Made by a program: the position numbers and the translations under genes
The notes under the pieces: generated by a model
Told to the model about the DNA's origin: nothing
Database searches by the model: none
The model's input: only the letters and a program-made list of their open reading frames with translations
In this document: positions 8,096 through 16,748 of the stretch, piece by piece
Numbering within the stretch: the stretch's first letter is position 1
How the letters are laid out: the number at the start of each line of letters is the position of its first letter
NCBI RefSeq assembly: GCF_000758585.1
Contig: NZ_CP009281.1
Span: 5,704,001-5,768,000 of the forward strand
Direction: 5' to 3'
From: Paenibacillus sp. FSL R5-0345
GTDB taxonomy: Bacteria; Bacillota; Bacilli; Paenibacillales; Paenibacillaceae
Length of the DNA stretch: 64,000 nt

Positions 8096-9199
8096 TTGCT
8101 GGCCCTATTTAAGAATACTAATAACCGGAGAACGATGTTGTGTCTGTCCGCGGCCGCTATCCTTTGGGGTGGTTTAGGCCTTCCCGTTCCGGCAGCTGCA
8201 GTACAGGCTACAGTCCAACCGGTGGAAAGCAGCGGCGATCCCGTTAATGCTAGCAAGGAATCCATCTGGACTGCACGTAGAGGGATTTATGATCAAATGA
8301 GTGCAGCCACTGGAATTCCTTGGTTTAGATTCGCCGCCATTGATCAATATGAACGCACCATCGCCAAAAAAGGGTCCTCGGACAAGCCCGTCACTAACCG
8401 TCTTACAGGAATCATGATTCCAGCACCCGTATGGTCCGGCCCACTCAACCCGGATCAAGAGGATACTTCCCCGGAATCCATTACCTTCTTTAACGGCTTT
8501 GGACGTGATGGCTCAGGAGACGGAATCGCTGATCCAAAGAATGATGCTGATGTTCTTTATAGTATGGCTAAACACTTACAGAAATATGGTGATTCAGCTA
8601 GTGATTTCAGTATCGGTATTTGGGAGTATTATCACAATGGCCGTGCCTCTCAGCGCATAGCTCAGTTCGCCAAGCTCTATGAGCATTTTGGGCGGCTTGA
8701 CCTGTCAGGTAATGCTTTTCCGCTTCCCTTAAGTAATTCCTATTCTTACCGTAGCACTTGGGGAACTGGCAGAAGCTGGGGGGGAGCACGTATCCACGAG
8801 GGGACTGACCTCTTTGCACCACAAGGCATGCCGGTACGCAGCACCTGCTTTGGCTTAGTGGAAACTAAAGGCTGGAACCGCTATGGTGGCTGGCGAATTG
8901 GAATTCGCGATATCGAAAATCGTTACCATTATTACGCTCACTTATCCGGATACAACAAATCCATTTCACGTGGAGATATTGTCTCACCGGGGGAAATCAT
9001 TGGCTGGGTAGGCAGCTCAGGCTACGGTAATCCAGGAACACAAGGGAAATTCCCGCCACATCTACATTTTGGTATCTACCGTGACCGTGGGATTACTGAA
9101 TGGGCTTTTGACCCTTTTCCGTTGTTAAAACAATGGGAAAATCAGGAGTATAGAGACCTAAAGAACAAAAATAAAAAAAGTGCCACACACAAGGAATAA
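8096..9199 (+). CDS. lytH: LytH-like L-Ala-D-Glu peptidase (M23 family)
   Basis: A 367-residue exported protein: hydrophobic signal or anchor (TMLCLSAAAILWGGLGLP), a domain starting GIPWFRFAAIDQYER with NGFGRDGSGDGIADPKNDAD, and a C-terminal M23 domain. The zinc-site residues are present: His234 and Asp238 in HEGTD and the HLH at about 322-324. The sequence pattern (YSYRSTWG, HEGTDLFAP, GWNRYGGWRIGIRD, HYYAHLSGY) follows B. subtilis LytH/YunA, which trims cortex peptidoglycan side chains to single L-Ala during sporulation. TTG at 8096 is chosen because AAAGGAGGC sits seven bases upstream; the frame is open back to 7868, but that extension has no ribosome site. Position next to lipA supports the call. 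Confidence 0.85.
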   Translation: MLALFKNTNNRRTMLCLSAAAILWGGLGLPVPAAAVQATVQPVESSGDPVNASKESIWTARRGIYDQMSAATGIPWFRFAAIDQYERTIAKKGSSDKPVTNRLTGIMIPAPVWSGPLNPDQEDTSPESITFFNGFGRDGSGDGIADPKNDADVLYSMAKHLQKYGDSASDFSIGIWEYYHNGRASQRIAQFAKLYEHFGRLDLSGNAFPLPLSNSYSYRSTWGTGRSWGGARIHEGTDLFAPQGMPVRSTCFGLVETKGWNRYGGWRIGIRDIENRYHYYAHLSGYNKSISRGDIVSPGEIIGWVGSSGYGNPGTQGKFPPHLHFGIYRDRGITEWAFDPFPLLKQWENQEYRDLKNKNKKSATHKE

Positions 9200-9272
9200 C
9201 GCCTTCAGCGTCCCTAAAGGACGGTAGGCGTTATTCGAGAAATATAAGGATAATGTATAGCGTGAAGCTTAT
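9195..9272. repeat. Intergenic repeat, copy B (partner of 5796-5880)
   Basis: Same ordered blocks as copy A: AACGCCTT, GCGTCCC, GGACGGTAG, GCGTT and AAGGATAATGTATAG. The 3' palindrome is degenerate here (GTATAGC ... GCTTATAC). It begins four bases before the lytH stop codon, and a GAAACGG/CCGTTTC hairpin (9294-9332) follows and may serve as the lytH terminator. Confidence 0.7.
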
Positions 9273-9342
9273 ACTTTCTTATATTTTTATATAGAAACGG
9301 CTTCGACATCCTTTTGAGGTGACATCCGTTTCTTAATGAACA

Positions 9343-9372
9343 ATAAGGCCCCTTCTTTGGAAGAGGCCTTAT
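9343..9372 (-). terminator. Terminator of the GH13 gene
   Basis: On the minus strand ATAAGGCCTCTTCC pairs with GGAAGGGGCCTTAT (small mismatch) immediately after the stop codon; the T tract is short. Confidence 0.6.
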
Positions 9373-9378
9373 ACTATT

Positions 9379-11079
9379 TTAATACAACATTAAACAGCCA
9401 AACGGTTCAATGCTCACTGTAAGCTTGTTAGTATTTTTAAAAGTAGCTCCTGACAATAGATCAGTTAACACATTTTTATCCGAACGATATGCACTAAGCT
9501 CAAGCTCAAACGCATTCGGAGAATTATTGATAATTAACCCTATTTTTTCTTGACCCACACCCCGGATATAACCGAGGACATTACGAACTTCATCTGTGAA
9601 CCAAGGACGGAACGTGCCTCTTCTTAGAATATCACAGCTTTTTCTTAAAAAAATCAGTTCTTGATACCATTTCAAAAGCGCTGTATCCTGAGTTTGCTCT
9701 TGCCATACCATAGCTTTTCTACAGTGAGGGTCCGTAGCTCCTTCCATTCCAACCTCATCCCCATAATAGATCATCGGAATACCGATATAGGTCATCTGAA
9801 AAAAAACTGCCAACCTCATTCGTTGAATTGCGGTACCCACCCGATCCCAGCCACGTCCCCCTTCCTTACATGCTGTAAGAAAGCGAAGTGTATCATGACT
9901 GCCAAGCAACTGAAACATAGCTGAATTCGCCTGGTCATTATACAACGCCTCCTGATGGAGTAATTGCTCCATAAAGCGATCTGCCCCCGTTGTCTGCTCT
10001 GCAAAAAATTCCAGCACGGCATCCCGAAGAACATAATTCATGCCACCATCAAATTGATCTCCTCTAAGCCAAGGCCCAGAAGCATGCATGATCTCTCCGA
10101 TGAGTAGGATCTCAGGATATTCAGACTTAAGCTCTTGCCGGAAGCGAGACCAAAAAGCCGGGTTGACCTCGTTCGCTACATCTAAACGCCAGCCGTCGAT
10201 CTCTGTTTCACGAATCCAATACTTAGCAACATTAATCATATAATCAGCCGTCTCGGGATGATCCATATTCAGCTTTGGCATATGCGCTTCAGCTTTGGCG
10301 AATGTCTCATAATTCGGTGCGGGCGTCTGTACAACTGGATAGGAACGAATAAAGAACCAGTCTTTATACAGGGACTGCTCGCCTTTTTCCATTACATCCT
10401 TAAAAGCAAAAAATTGATCTCCCGAGTGATTAAACACAGCATCCAGAATGACCTTAATTCCATGACGATGCGCCTCACTGACCAGCGCCTTTAATCCGTC
10501 TGTATCCCCAAATGCAGGGTCGATTTTATAGTAGTCAGAGGTGTTATATTTATGCTCTGAAGGAGACTCAAATACAGGCGTCATGTAAATAGTATTTACA
10601 CCAAGTTGCTGCAGATAGGGTATTTTGTCCGAAATGCCCTTTAGAGTTCCACCATTATAGCTATTAGGATAAATTTGATAGGTCACCGCATCCTTACTCC
10701 ATGAAGGTAACTTCAAAGCCTCAGAACGGTGAAGGTATGCATATTGAAAAGAGCCTGCACGCTCCCGATTCTCCGACGCCCCCCTCTCTCCATACCAAAC
10801 ATACTGCCCTGCTGCATTCGCTAAATGAAATAGATATCTGCATCTTCTAGTGCTAGTGTGAATTATTGCTTCATGAATATCATAAATACCAGCCGACCCA
10901 ATCCGCTCCATCTGCAAAGGAACTTCTTGTCCCGGAGAATCATAACGATCCGAGTGGATTACGGTACAGGATAATTGCTGTCCAGCTTGCGTAAATAGTC
11001 TGAGCTTAAGGGTCCCTGTACCTACAGGGTAGGCAAATGGATCTTCACTTGTATGATATATAAACCATGATTGAGGCAT
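9379..11079 (-). CDS. Intracellular GH13 cyclomaltodextrinase/neopullulanase-like enzyme
   Basis: A 566-residue alpha-amylase-family enzyme with no signal peptide. An N-terminal beta-rich region (about 1-120, CBM34-like position) precedes the barrel. All conserved regions are seen: DAVFNH (213-218), GWRLDVANE with nucleophile Asp300, GEI with acid/base Glu329, and GSHD (His395, Asp396). The MPKLN block at 267-271 is the fifth-region fingerprint of the neopullulanase/cyclomaltodextrinase/maltogenic amylase subfamily (GH13_20). It would hydrolyse imported maltodextrins or cyclodextrins in the cytoplasm. The ATG at 11077-11079 has GAAGGAG about ten bases upstream. It is divergent from a LacI-family gene that probably regulates it. 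Confidence 0.9.
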   Translation of the reverse strand: MPQSWFIYHTSEDPFAYPVGTGTLKLRLFTQAGQQLSCTVIHSDRYDSPGQEVPLQMERIGSAGIYDIHEAIIHTSTRRCRYLFHLANAAGQYVWYGERGASENRERAGSFQYAYLHRSEALKLPSWSKDAVTYQIYPNSYNGGTLKGISDKIPYLQQLGVNTIYMTPVFESPSEHKYNTSDYYKIDPAFGDTDGLKALVSEAHRHGIKVILDAVFNHSGDQFFAFKDVMEKGEQSLYKDWFFIRSYPVVQTPAPNYETFAKAEAHMPKLNMDHPETADYMINVAKYWIRETEIDGWRLDVANEVNPAFWSRFRQELKSEYPEILLIGEIMHASGPWLRGDQFDGGMNYVLRDAVLEFFAEQTTGADRFMEQLLHQEALYNDQANSAMFQLLGSHDTLRFLTACKEGGRGWDRVGTAIQRMRLAVFFQMTYIGIPMIYYGDEVGMEGATDPHCRKAMVWQEQTQDTALLKWYQELIFLRKSCDILRRGTFRPWFTDEVRNVLGYIRGVGQEKIGLIINNSPNAFELELSAYRSDKNVLTDLLSGATFKNTNKLTVSIEPFGCLMLY

Positions 11080-11157
11080 AACTTATAAACTCCTTCTATA
11101 CTTTTATCGTTCTATCTATCGGTTCATTCATCATTAGAGAGACTGCTAAATTTGTGT

Positions 11158-11183
11158 TATTATGGTTACAAATACCGTTTTCA
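11158..11183. promoter_or_regulatory. Candidate promoter and operator in the GH13/lacI divergent region
   Basis: TATTAT (11158-11163) lies 18 bases after a TTAGAG-like -35. AAATACCGTTTTCA (11170-11183) has the central CG and flanking A/T of LacI/CcpA-type operators (about three mismatches to a cre consensus). It is just upstream of the lacI start, so autoregulation or shared control of the divergent gene is plausible. Confidence 0.35.
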
Positions 11184-11200
11184 AGTTATGAGGGACGACG

Positions 11201-12232
11201 ATGAAAGTAACAATCTCTGATATTGCCAAAGCAGCCAATGTGGCCAAATCGACTGTATCTAAAGTACTAAATGATTCCCCGAAAATATCACAGGAAACGA
11301 AACACAAGGTACGAGAGATTATGAAGCAAATGAACTACACACCTAGCAGTATCGCTACTGGATTAGCCAGACAAAGCAGCTACAATATTGGCCTACTGGT
11401 CGATATGTCTAAAGAAAGTGAGTTTCTAAACCAATTTTTTTACAACATTATTGGTGGAATCGAGAGCGTAATTGCACCTTTAAAATACGAGCTGACCATT
11501 TCCAACGTGCAACATAGCAGTCCAGAAGGCCATTTTCTAAATAGGCTTGTGTTTAGTAAACGTGTCGACGGAATTATTGCCAACAATTCTGTACTGACAG
11601 AAGCACTATCTGAAGAACTGAATCGACTGGAGTTTCCTTACATCTCCATTGGAGAGATTATAGCCCCCGGAAGCTGGGTTGATTTTGATAATGAAGCAGG
11701 CGGCAGCATGCTGACGGAGCATCTCGTAGAACAGGGTTATTCAAAAATAGCCTTCATAGGCGGACAGCAGCAGGAAAAAATTTATACCCATCGCCTAGGT
11801 GGATACTTAAGAGCGTTACAGCAGACAGACCTTACCGTTCACCAGAAATGGATCATCAACTGCAAGGCTGATGAACATGACAGCTATCATGCTGCGCTTG
11901 AGCTTCTGCAGCGTGAGGAACGGCCAGACTCTGTAGTGTGTATGAACAGCTATGTAGCCTTTGGGGTGCTTCAAGCCGCAAAAGCACTCGGAATTGATGT
12001 TCCATCAGAACTCGGCATCGCCGCTTTCGATGAATATCCGCTATCCCGTTATACAACACCTCCTTTAACTTCCCTTAATATTGATACGTTCAAGCTGGGT
12101 GTATCTTCAGGCCAGCTGCTGATGGAGCGCATTCGGAGCAATGATATGCCCCACAAGCATTCGCTACTAGAGCCAGAACTAATCCCTCGTGAATCAACGA
12201 TGAGAATCAAATTCTCTGGAGGTACTTCGTAA
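11201..12232 (+). CDS. LacI-family transcriptional regulator (maltodextrin-type context)
   Basis: A 343-residue LacI/GalR repressor. The N-terminal helix-turn-helix and hinge are textbook: TISDIAKAANVAKSTVSKVL at residues 3-22, then MNYTPSSIATGLA. The periplasmic-binding-protein-like effector domain follows (GLLVDM, FIGG, VVCMNSYVAFGVLQAAKALG, IAAFDEYPLSRYTTPPLTSL). The ATG at 11201 has GAGGGACG just upstream. Divergence from the GH13 enzyme suggests it senses a maltodextrin or related sugar, but the ligand cannot be read from sequence. Confidence 0.9.
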   Translation: MKVTISDIAKAANVAKSTVSKVLNDSPKISQETKHKVREIMKQMNYTPSSIATGLARQSSYNIGLLVDMSKESEFLNQFFYNIIGGIESVIAPLKYELTISNVQHSSPEGHFLNRLVFSKRVDGIIANNSVLTEALSEELNRLEFPYISIGEIIAPGSWVDFDNEAGGSMLTEHLVEQGYSKIAFIGGQQQEKIYTHRLGGYLRALQQTDLTVHQKWIINCKADEHDSYHAALELLQREERPDSVVCMNSYVAFGVLQAAKALGIDVPSELGIAAFDEYPLSRYTTPPLTSLNIDTFKLGVSSGQLLMERIRSNDMPHKHSLLEPELIPRESTMRIKFSGGTS

Positions 12233-12339
12233 TTATTCTGCTTAGAGAGAATGAATAGATGGATTAAACTCGTTCGAGACCGAATCACCGGAACTTAATG
12301 CAATTCAATTGAATTTAATGGGGCTTGAATAGGGTTGAT

Positions 12340-12517
12340 TGCATTTGATGCAATAGAATTCGTTGTAAAACGGATCAGATTCAATTCTATTGCACTATGT
12401 GCAGTCAACTCTCAGTAAATCGTCTAAAAACAGCGATCCACCTGAATTCTATTGCACATAGTACAGTAGATTCATTCTTCCAGTTCTAATAGAGAGATTC
12501 TATTGCACTATTTGCAA
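12340..12517. repeat. Four copies of a 22-bp TTCTATTGCAC-type repeat
   Basis: ATTCTATTGCA followed by a partly palindromic CTATGTGCA-like tail occurs at 12382-12403, 12444-12465 and 12496-12517, with a fourth copy in opposite orientation at 12340-12361. Starts of the three direct copies are about 62 and 51 bases apart, with unrelated DNA between. The 377-bp gap 12233-12609 shows no gene; besides these copies it contains only the hairpin at 12541. Confidence 0.7.
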
Positions 12518-12540
12518 TGAAAGAGCTTCATCTGCTTACT

Positions 12541-12571
12541 AAGGAGCGGCTCCCGTGAGGGGCCGCTCCTT
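12541..12571. terminator. Strong hairpin between convergent lacI and amylase genes
   Basis: AAGGAGCGGC pairs exactly with GCCGCTCCTT around an 11-base loop. It lies 39 bases after the amylase stop (minus strand). T tracts are poor on both sides, so termination efficiency is uncertain. Confidence 0.55.
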
Positions 12572-12609
12572 AGCTTGTGAAAGGTATTATGATTCAGTTG
12601 ACTAGCAGC

Positions 12610-15600
12610 TTATAGATCTTTCCAACGCTGCACGGTTAGATTCACTGTTTGTGCGCCGCCTGCAGGAGTAAGCGCTCGATTGGAAATGTCCGAGCCGTTC
12701 GAGTTTACCTCCACATTAGTCCAAGCGCCCCGCGTAAACTTATATTGCACCGCTGTTCCTGCTGGCAAGCTCAGCGTGATGGAGTATACCCCATCACTAC
12801 CTTTGGTCAGTTGATAAGCTGGATCCGCCGCATTCCAGCTGTTGAAGGTACCGGTGAGGTACACAGGTCCGCTCGCCGGAGTAGACGATGGAACATTTAC
12901 ACGGAACGTCACACTGTCTGCTTGAGGTTCCCCTGCGCTGATACTTCCGTTCACCAGACTCCAGGTTCCAGCAGCAAAATGATAATTACTGCTGCCATTG
13001 TTATCCCATGTACCACTGCCATTATTAAAGGCTGCGGTCAGTCCCGCTGCAGTGCCTAGCTGAATTGTGATCGACTTGTATCCTGGGAAAGAAGAAGCTT
13101 GAAGCTGTTCACCAGGTGCCGTCGTCCAGACTGTCGCTCCATCTAGCTTGTAATGAATGTACGAGCTGCTATATGCCGTATTCTTATAATAGATCGTTGC
13201 GGTGTTACCAGTCGGTGTTGCCGTTGGCGTTGGAGTGACTGTCGGTGTCGGCGTTGGTGTCACTGTTGGTGTTGGTGTTACCGTTGGTGTCACTGTTGGT
13301 GTTGGTGTTACCGTTGGTGTTGGTGTCGGTGTTGGTGTTACCGTTGGTGTTGGTGTCGGTGTTGGTGTTACCGTTGGTGTTGGTGTCGGTGTTACCGTTG
13401 GTGTTGGTGTCGGTGTTACCGTTGGTGTTGGTGTTGGTGTTGGTGTTACTGGTCCACCCGACGTGATACTTCCAGTCGGCGTATAAGTCCATGTTCCTGT
13501 ACCGAATAGATAGTTGCTGCCCCCGTTACTGTCCCATGTGCCACTGCCGTTGTTAAAGCATGCTTCAAGCTGGCTGGCGGAGCCGATATTAATCGTTATT
13601 TTGTTGTATCCGGCTACATCAGATACAGGTATAGCCACACCCGGAGATGTCGTCCATGTACCTCCTACTGGGCGATAATGAATATAAGGCGAGGTATAAC
13701 CTTGCTTATAGTAAATCGTGACACTGTTCCCTGCCGGTGTTGTAATAGACGCAATCGCACTAAGAAGAGATAGATTGCCTGCGGCATCAAATGCTTTTAC
13801 CGTGTAGTTATAGGTAGTGCTAGCGGATAAACCATTATCCGTATAGGAAGTAGTTGCCGTTGTGCCTACCTTGACACCGTTACGATAAACTTCATATCCA
13901 GTTACGCCCACATTATCGGTAGAAGCTGTCCAGCTGATCAAAGCGCTAGATGCATTCTGAACCGTTGCGGTTACGTTGGTTGGAGTAGTTGGAGGAACCG
14001 TTTCTGATGGTTGTTGTTGTTTCGCATAGATTTTGGCTGAATTGGCACCTACAGTTACAGTAATTTGCTTTCCAGTTACTCCGCCTGATTGTACAGTCAC
14101 TGTATCTGCAGTATTCAATTGGTTATATAAAACTGTACCTACGGTTAATGAGCTCTCAGCGCGCAATGGAATAGTTACTGTTTGCGAACCGTTTGATTGA
14201 TTACTGAATACGGAGATTGCTTCTTGGCCTTGATTCGTTCCAGTGTCGATGCGGCGTGAGAAGGCATATAAGTTCTGTGCAGCCCACATTTCACGTTGTG
14301 TACCTGTACGTAGTGCTGGATTATTTTTACGAATCTCATTAAGTTTGGCTACGTGCTTGTAGGTGCTGGCATTTTCATTAAAATAGTTCTCAATCACGTT
14401 TCCGCTTGCATCCCGTTTCACCATAGACCAGCGGTTCCAAGTATCAGCAATACCACCCGTCATAATCTGACTGTTGCCATTGCCTTTGTTCTGCTCTGTT
14501 CCTTGGAAGACAACCGGTGTTCCACGAACTGTAAAAATAAAGGTTAAAGCATTCTGCAGCTTATCAACGCTTCCACCAGCTTCCGTTAGAAAACGATTGC
14601 GGTCATGATTGTCGATAAAGGTTACCATGTGATTGGCATTCCCGTTGTAGTAGGAATCCTGTGCCAAGGTGCTTTTGATATTGGACTCAAAAGACTGTCC
14701 ATAAGCAAAGCTGTTAAGCACGGAGAAGAACATTGGGAAATCGAGCATGCCCCATTCCTTGTTGTTTCCAACCCAACGTGAAACAAATTCAGCATTTCCG
14801 TCGAAATTCTCGCCAAAGGTATTAACGCCCAGATAATTTTGTAGTTCACCAATATCTGTTGGCTTCATCAGCTTGGCAGCATCCACACGCGCACCGTCAG
14901 CGCCCGTATAATCAAACCAGCCTTTGATTGAATCGAATATCGCCTGCTTAGCCGCAGGAACATCGAAATCAATGTCATCTAACCCGCCCAAATCATGATT
15001 CTCTAAGTAATCCTGTGCCCACTGATCATATCTCCCATCCGCTAGAGACCAGTTAATATCTCCATTATGGTGGTACCATGCTGGATTATTGAACGGAGCC
15101 ACTGGCTGCAATGATGGGATATCATAATAGGCTTGGGTACCAAGCATATAATCGCCTACGTGGTTTGGCACAACGTCAATTACTACTTTGATGCCAAGCG
15201 CATGTGCGGAATCCACAAGCTCCTTCAGCTTCTCCTTAGTACCGAAGTACGGATTGGCAGCGTTAGGGTTCTTAACGTTGTATCCGTGATAGGCTGTATT
15301 TTTACCGGTACCGTTGTTTTCCCGATTAGTCATCTGTGGCTCAGCCACTGGGGAAATCCAAATCGCGGTATAACCCATATTTTTAATATATGATAGCTTG
15401 TCGATAATCCCCTGCCAGTCTCCGCCTTTCATATAACGGAAATCTTCCTCAGAGTTTTCTCCATAGCGAATTGCCGCACCAGTAGCATTGTTGGAAGTGT
15501 CTCCATCATTAAATCGGTCAACCATAATCTGATAAATCGTGTCATTCTCATTAATTGTGCCGATGCTGGCCGCTTCAGCCTTTTGCGGTGTTAAGACAAA

Positions 15601-15669
15601 CAAGTTAATCACGGTAGAAAGAAGAATAGATGTAATTAGAACGGGTACATACCATAACCTACGTTTCAT
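12610..15669 (-). CDS. Secreted modular alpha-amylase/CGTase-like enzyme (GH13-FN3-CBM25-CBM25-CBM20)
   Basis: A 1019-residue secreted starch-degrading enzyme. Signal peptide at 1-34 (ends AEAAS). The GH13 domain has CGTase-like wording (TIYQIMVDRFNDGDTSNN) and all catalytic blocks: DVVPNH 165-170, RVDAAK with nucleophile Asp263, FGEN with Glu287 and DNHD with His355-Asp356. A fibronectin type III domain (about 553-644), a CBM25 (645-733), a Thr/Pro (VTPTPT) linker of about 90 residues, a second CBM25 (823-905) and a terminal CBM20 (907-1019) follow; the CBMs bind raw starch. I chose the ATG at 15667-15669 because GAGGGAG lies seven bases upstream and overlaps an earlier in-frame ATG. A perfect LacI-type palindrome lies about 130 bases upstream. 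Whether it is hydrolytic or transglycosylating is undecided. Confidence 0.92.
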   Translation of the reverse strand: MKRRLWYVPVLITSILLSTVINLFVLTPQKAEAASIGTINENDTIYQIMVDRFNDGDTSNNATGAAIRYGENSEEDFRYMKGGDWQGIIDKLSYIKNMGYTAIWISPVAEPQMTNRENNGTGKNTAYHGYNVKNPNAANPYFGTKEKLKELVDSAHALGIKVVIDVVPNHVGDYMLGTQAYYDIPSLQPVAPFNNPAWYHHNGDINWSLADGRYDQWAQDYLENHDLGGLDDIDFDVPAAKQAIFDSIKGWFDYTGADGARVDAAKLMKPTDIGELQNYLGVNTFGENFDGNAEFVSRWVGNNKEWGMLDFPMFFSVLNSFAYGQSFESNIKSTLAQDSYYNGNANHMVTFIDNHDRNRFLTEAGGSVDKLQNALTFIFTVRGTPVVFQGTEQNKGNGNSQIMTGGIADTWNRWSMVKRDASGNVIENYFNENASTYKHVAKLNEIRKNNPALRTGTQREMWAAQNLYAFSRRIDTGTNQGQEAISVFSNQSNGSQTVTIPLRAESSLTVGTVLYNQLNTADTVTVQSGGVTGKQITVTVGANSAKIYAKQQQPSETVPPTTPTNVTATVQNASSALISWTASTDNVGVTGYEVYRNGVKVGTTATTSYTDNGLSASTTYNYTVKAFDAAGNLSLLSAIASITTPAGNSVTIYYKQGYTSPYIHYRPVGGTWTTSPGVAIPVSDVAGYNKITINIGSASQLEACFNNGSGTWDSNGGSNYLFGTGTWTYTPTGSITSGGPVTPTPTPTPTVTPTPTPTVTPTPTPTVTPTPTPTPTVTPTPTPTPTVTPTPTVTPTVTPTPTVTPTPTPTVTPTPTATPTGNTATIYYKNTAYSSSYIHYKLDGATVWTTAPGEQLQASSFPGYKSITIQLGTAAGLTAAFNNGSGTWDNNGSSNYHFAAGTWSLVNGSISAGEPQADSVTFRVNVPSSTPASGPVYLTGTFNSWNAADPAYQLTKGSDGVYSITLSLPAGTAVQYKFTRGAWTNVEVNSNGSDISNRALTPAGGAQTVNLTVQRWKDL

Positions 15670-15801
15670 TGCGTGCATCTCCCTCTCTTATTAAAGCGTA
15701 TTCATAACACTCTAAAACCTACAACCTTGATTAAAACCAAGCCCGCCCAGTGATGTCTCTAATGTTTTTAACGTCTTTAACACAAAAAACAAATAATTTT
15801 A

Positions 15802-15817
15802 GGGAAACCGGTTTCCC
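15802..15817. promoter_or_regulatory. Perfect 16-bp LacI-type operator upstream of the amylase
   Basis: GGGAAACCGGTTTCCC is an exact palindrome with the central CG and flanking AA/TT typical of LacI-family sites. It lies 133 bases before the amylase start; no -35/-10 pair was fixed with confidence. The regulator could be the LacI protein at 11201 or CcpA. Confidence 0.65.
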
Positions 15818-15873
15818 AACTAAAAATTACCATGATTGTGAATACGTTGTCAAGCTATAAAAATTTAAACTTC

Positions 15874-15908
15874 AAAAGAAAAAGAGCCTCCTTAATCGGG
15901 GCTCTTTA
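15874..15908 (-). terminator. Terminator of the carboxylesterase gene
   Basis: AAAGAGCC pairs with GGCTCTTT and is followed on the minus strand by TTTTTCTTTT; located about 25 bases after the stop codon. Confidence 0.8.
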
Positions 15909-15932
15909 GGATTAATTATTCACCTTTTATGC

Positions 15933-16598
15933 TCAGCTTCCCACACTTTGTATAAAATGTAGTACTTCGTTCATGATCCGGTCCTTATCTTCACAATGAC
16001 AAACCATATGACCACTGTTATCCACCATCAGTACCTGTTTTTGAGTGGTAGGGATTGTATGCTGCAAATAGTCTGCGCTTCTAGTCTTCACCAGATGATC
16101 TCGTTTTCCCTGCACAATTAGAGTTGGAGTCTCAATATGCGGATAGATTGAAAAACTCTCTCGGACCAGTCGTTGAAACTCTCTCGTCGCCTTTGGGGGC
16201 GTTGAAGTGAATTTATTAATATACGTTTTTAGCATGGAAAAGCTCGCAAGCGTCTTAAGGATCTCCACGGGATTGAGCGGAAATACGGGAGTGGACAATA
16301 AAGTAAGAGATTTGATCCAGGGTTTATACCGTACAGAAAGATGAGAAGCAATAAGCGCACCGGTTGAAAATCCGATCAGATGAACGCCCTCATCCGTCTT
16401 TAGCAGCTCTGTCAATTCATCTTCAGCACTCTGCTGCCAATCATGTCGATCTGAATGCAGAAGATCATTCCTGCTCCCTCCATGCCCTTTCAGGGTAAAT
16501 GTTCTGGAACGGTAATTATGCTGCTCCATAAACTGGGACAAGGGAGAGATTTCATGCTCACCTCCGGTAAAGCCATGAATAAATAAACAACTTTCCAT
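15933..16598 (-). CDS. Alpha/beta hydrolase, Est30-type carboxylesterase
   Basis: A 221-residue cytoplasmic serine esterase. The oxyanion loop FIHGFTGGEHE, the nucleophile elbow GFSTG (Ser78), Asp167 in QGKRDHLV and His197 in DNSGHMV give a complete triad and match the small thermophile-type carboxylesterases (Est30/YvaK). The ATG at 16596-16598 is used because the upstream in-frame ATG overlaps the ribosome site AAAGAGGGAC. Physiological substrate unknown. It stands alone between the amylase and the surface-protein block. Confidence 0.85.
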   Translation of the reverse strand: MESCLFIHGFTGGEHEISPLSQFMEQHNYRSRTFTLKGHGGSRNDLLHSDRHDWQQSAEDELTELLKTDEGVHLIGFSTGALIASHLSVRYKPWIKSLTLLSTPVFPLNPVEILKTLASFSMLKTYINKFTSTPPKATREFQRLVRESFSIYPHIETPTLIVQGKRDHLVKTRSADYLQHTIPTTQKQVLMVDNSGHMVCHCEDKDRIMNEVLHFIQSVGS

Positions 16599-16690
16599 AA
16601 TTGTCCCTCTTTTCACATTCCAATCTGAATTACAGTTTTATTGTATAATGCCAATCCCCTTAATTTTCTATACATTCCATATATTTATGT

Positions 16691-16717
16691 AAAACCTTAA
16701 CCTAGTGATGTCAAGGT
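16691..16717 (-). terminator. Weak terminator behind the paired WWE proteins
   Basis: AACCTT pairs with AAGGTT and is followed on the minus strand by TTTTA, about 30 bases after the stop at 16749. Short stem, so tentative. Confidence 0.35.
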
Positions 16718-16748
16718 TCAGCTCTGTCAAAGGCTCAAAGCAAGAACT

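Noticed and set aside
12340..12517. Possible short CRISPR array
   Set aside because: Only three direct copies with unequal spacing and one inverted copy; no leader and no cas gene.
13153..13509. Several overlapping frames across the Thr/Pro linker of the amylase
   Set aside because: They arise from the GTN/ACN-type repeat of the linker. The minus-strand frame is continuous with GH13 and the CBM domains on both sides.
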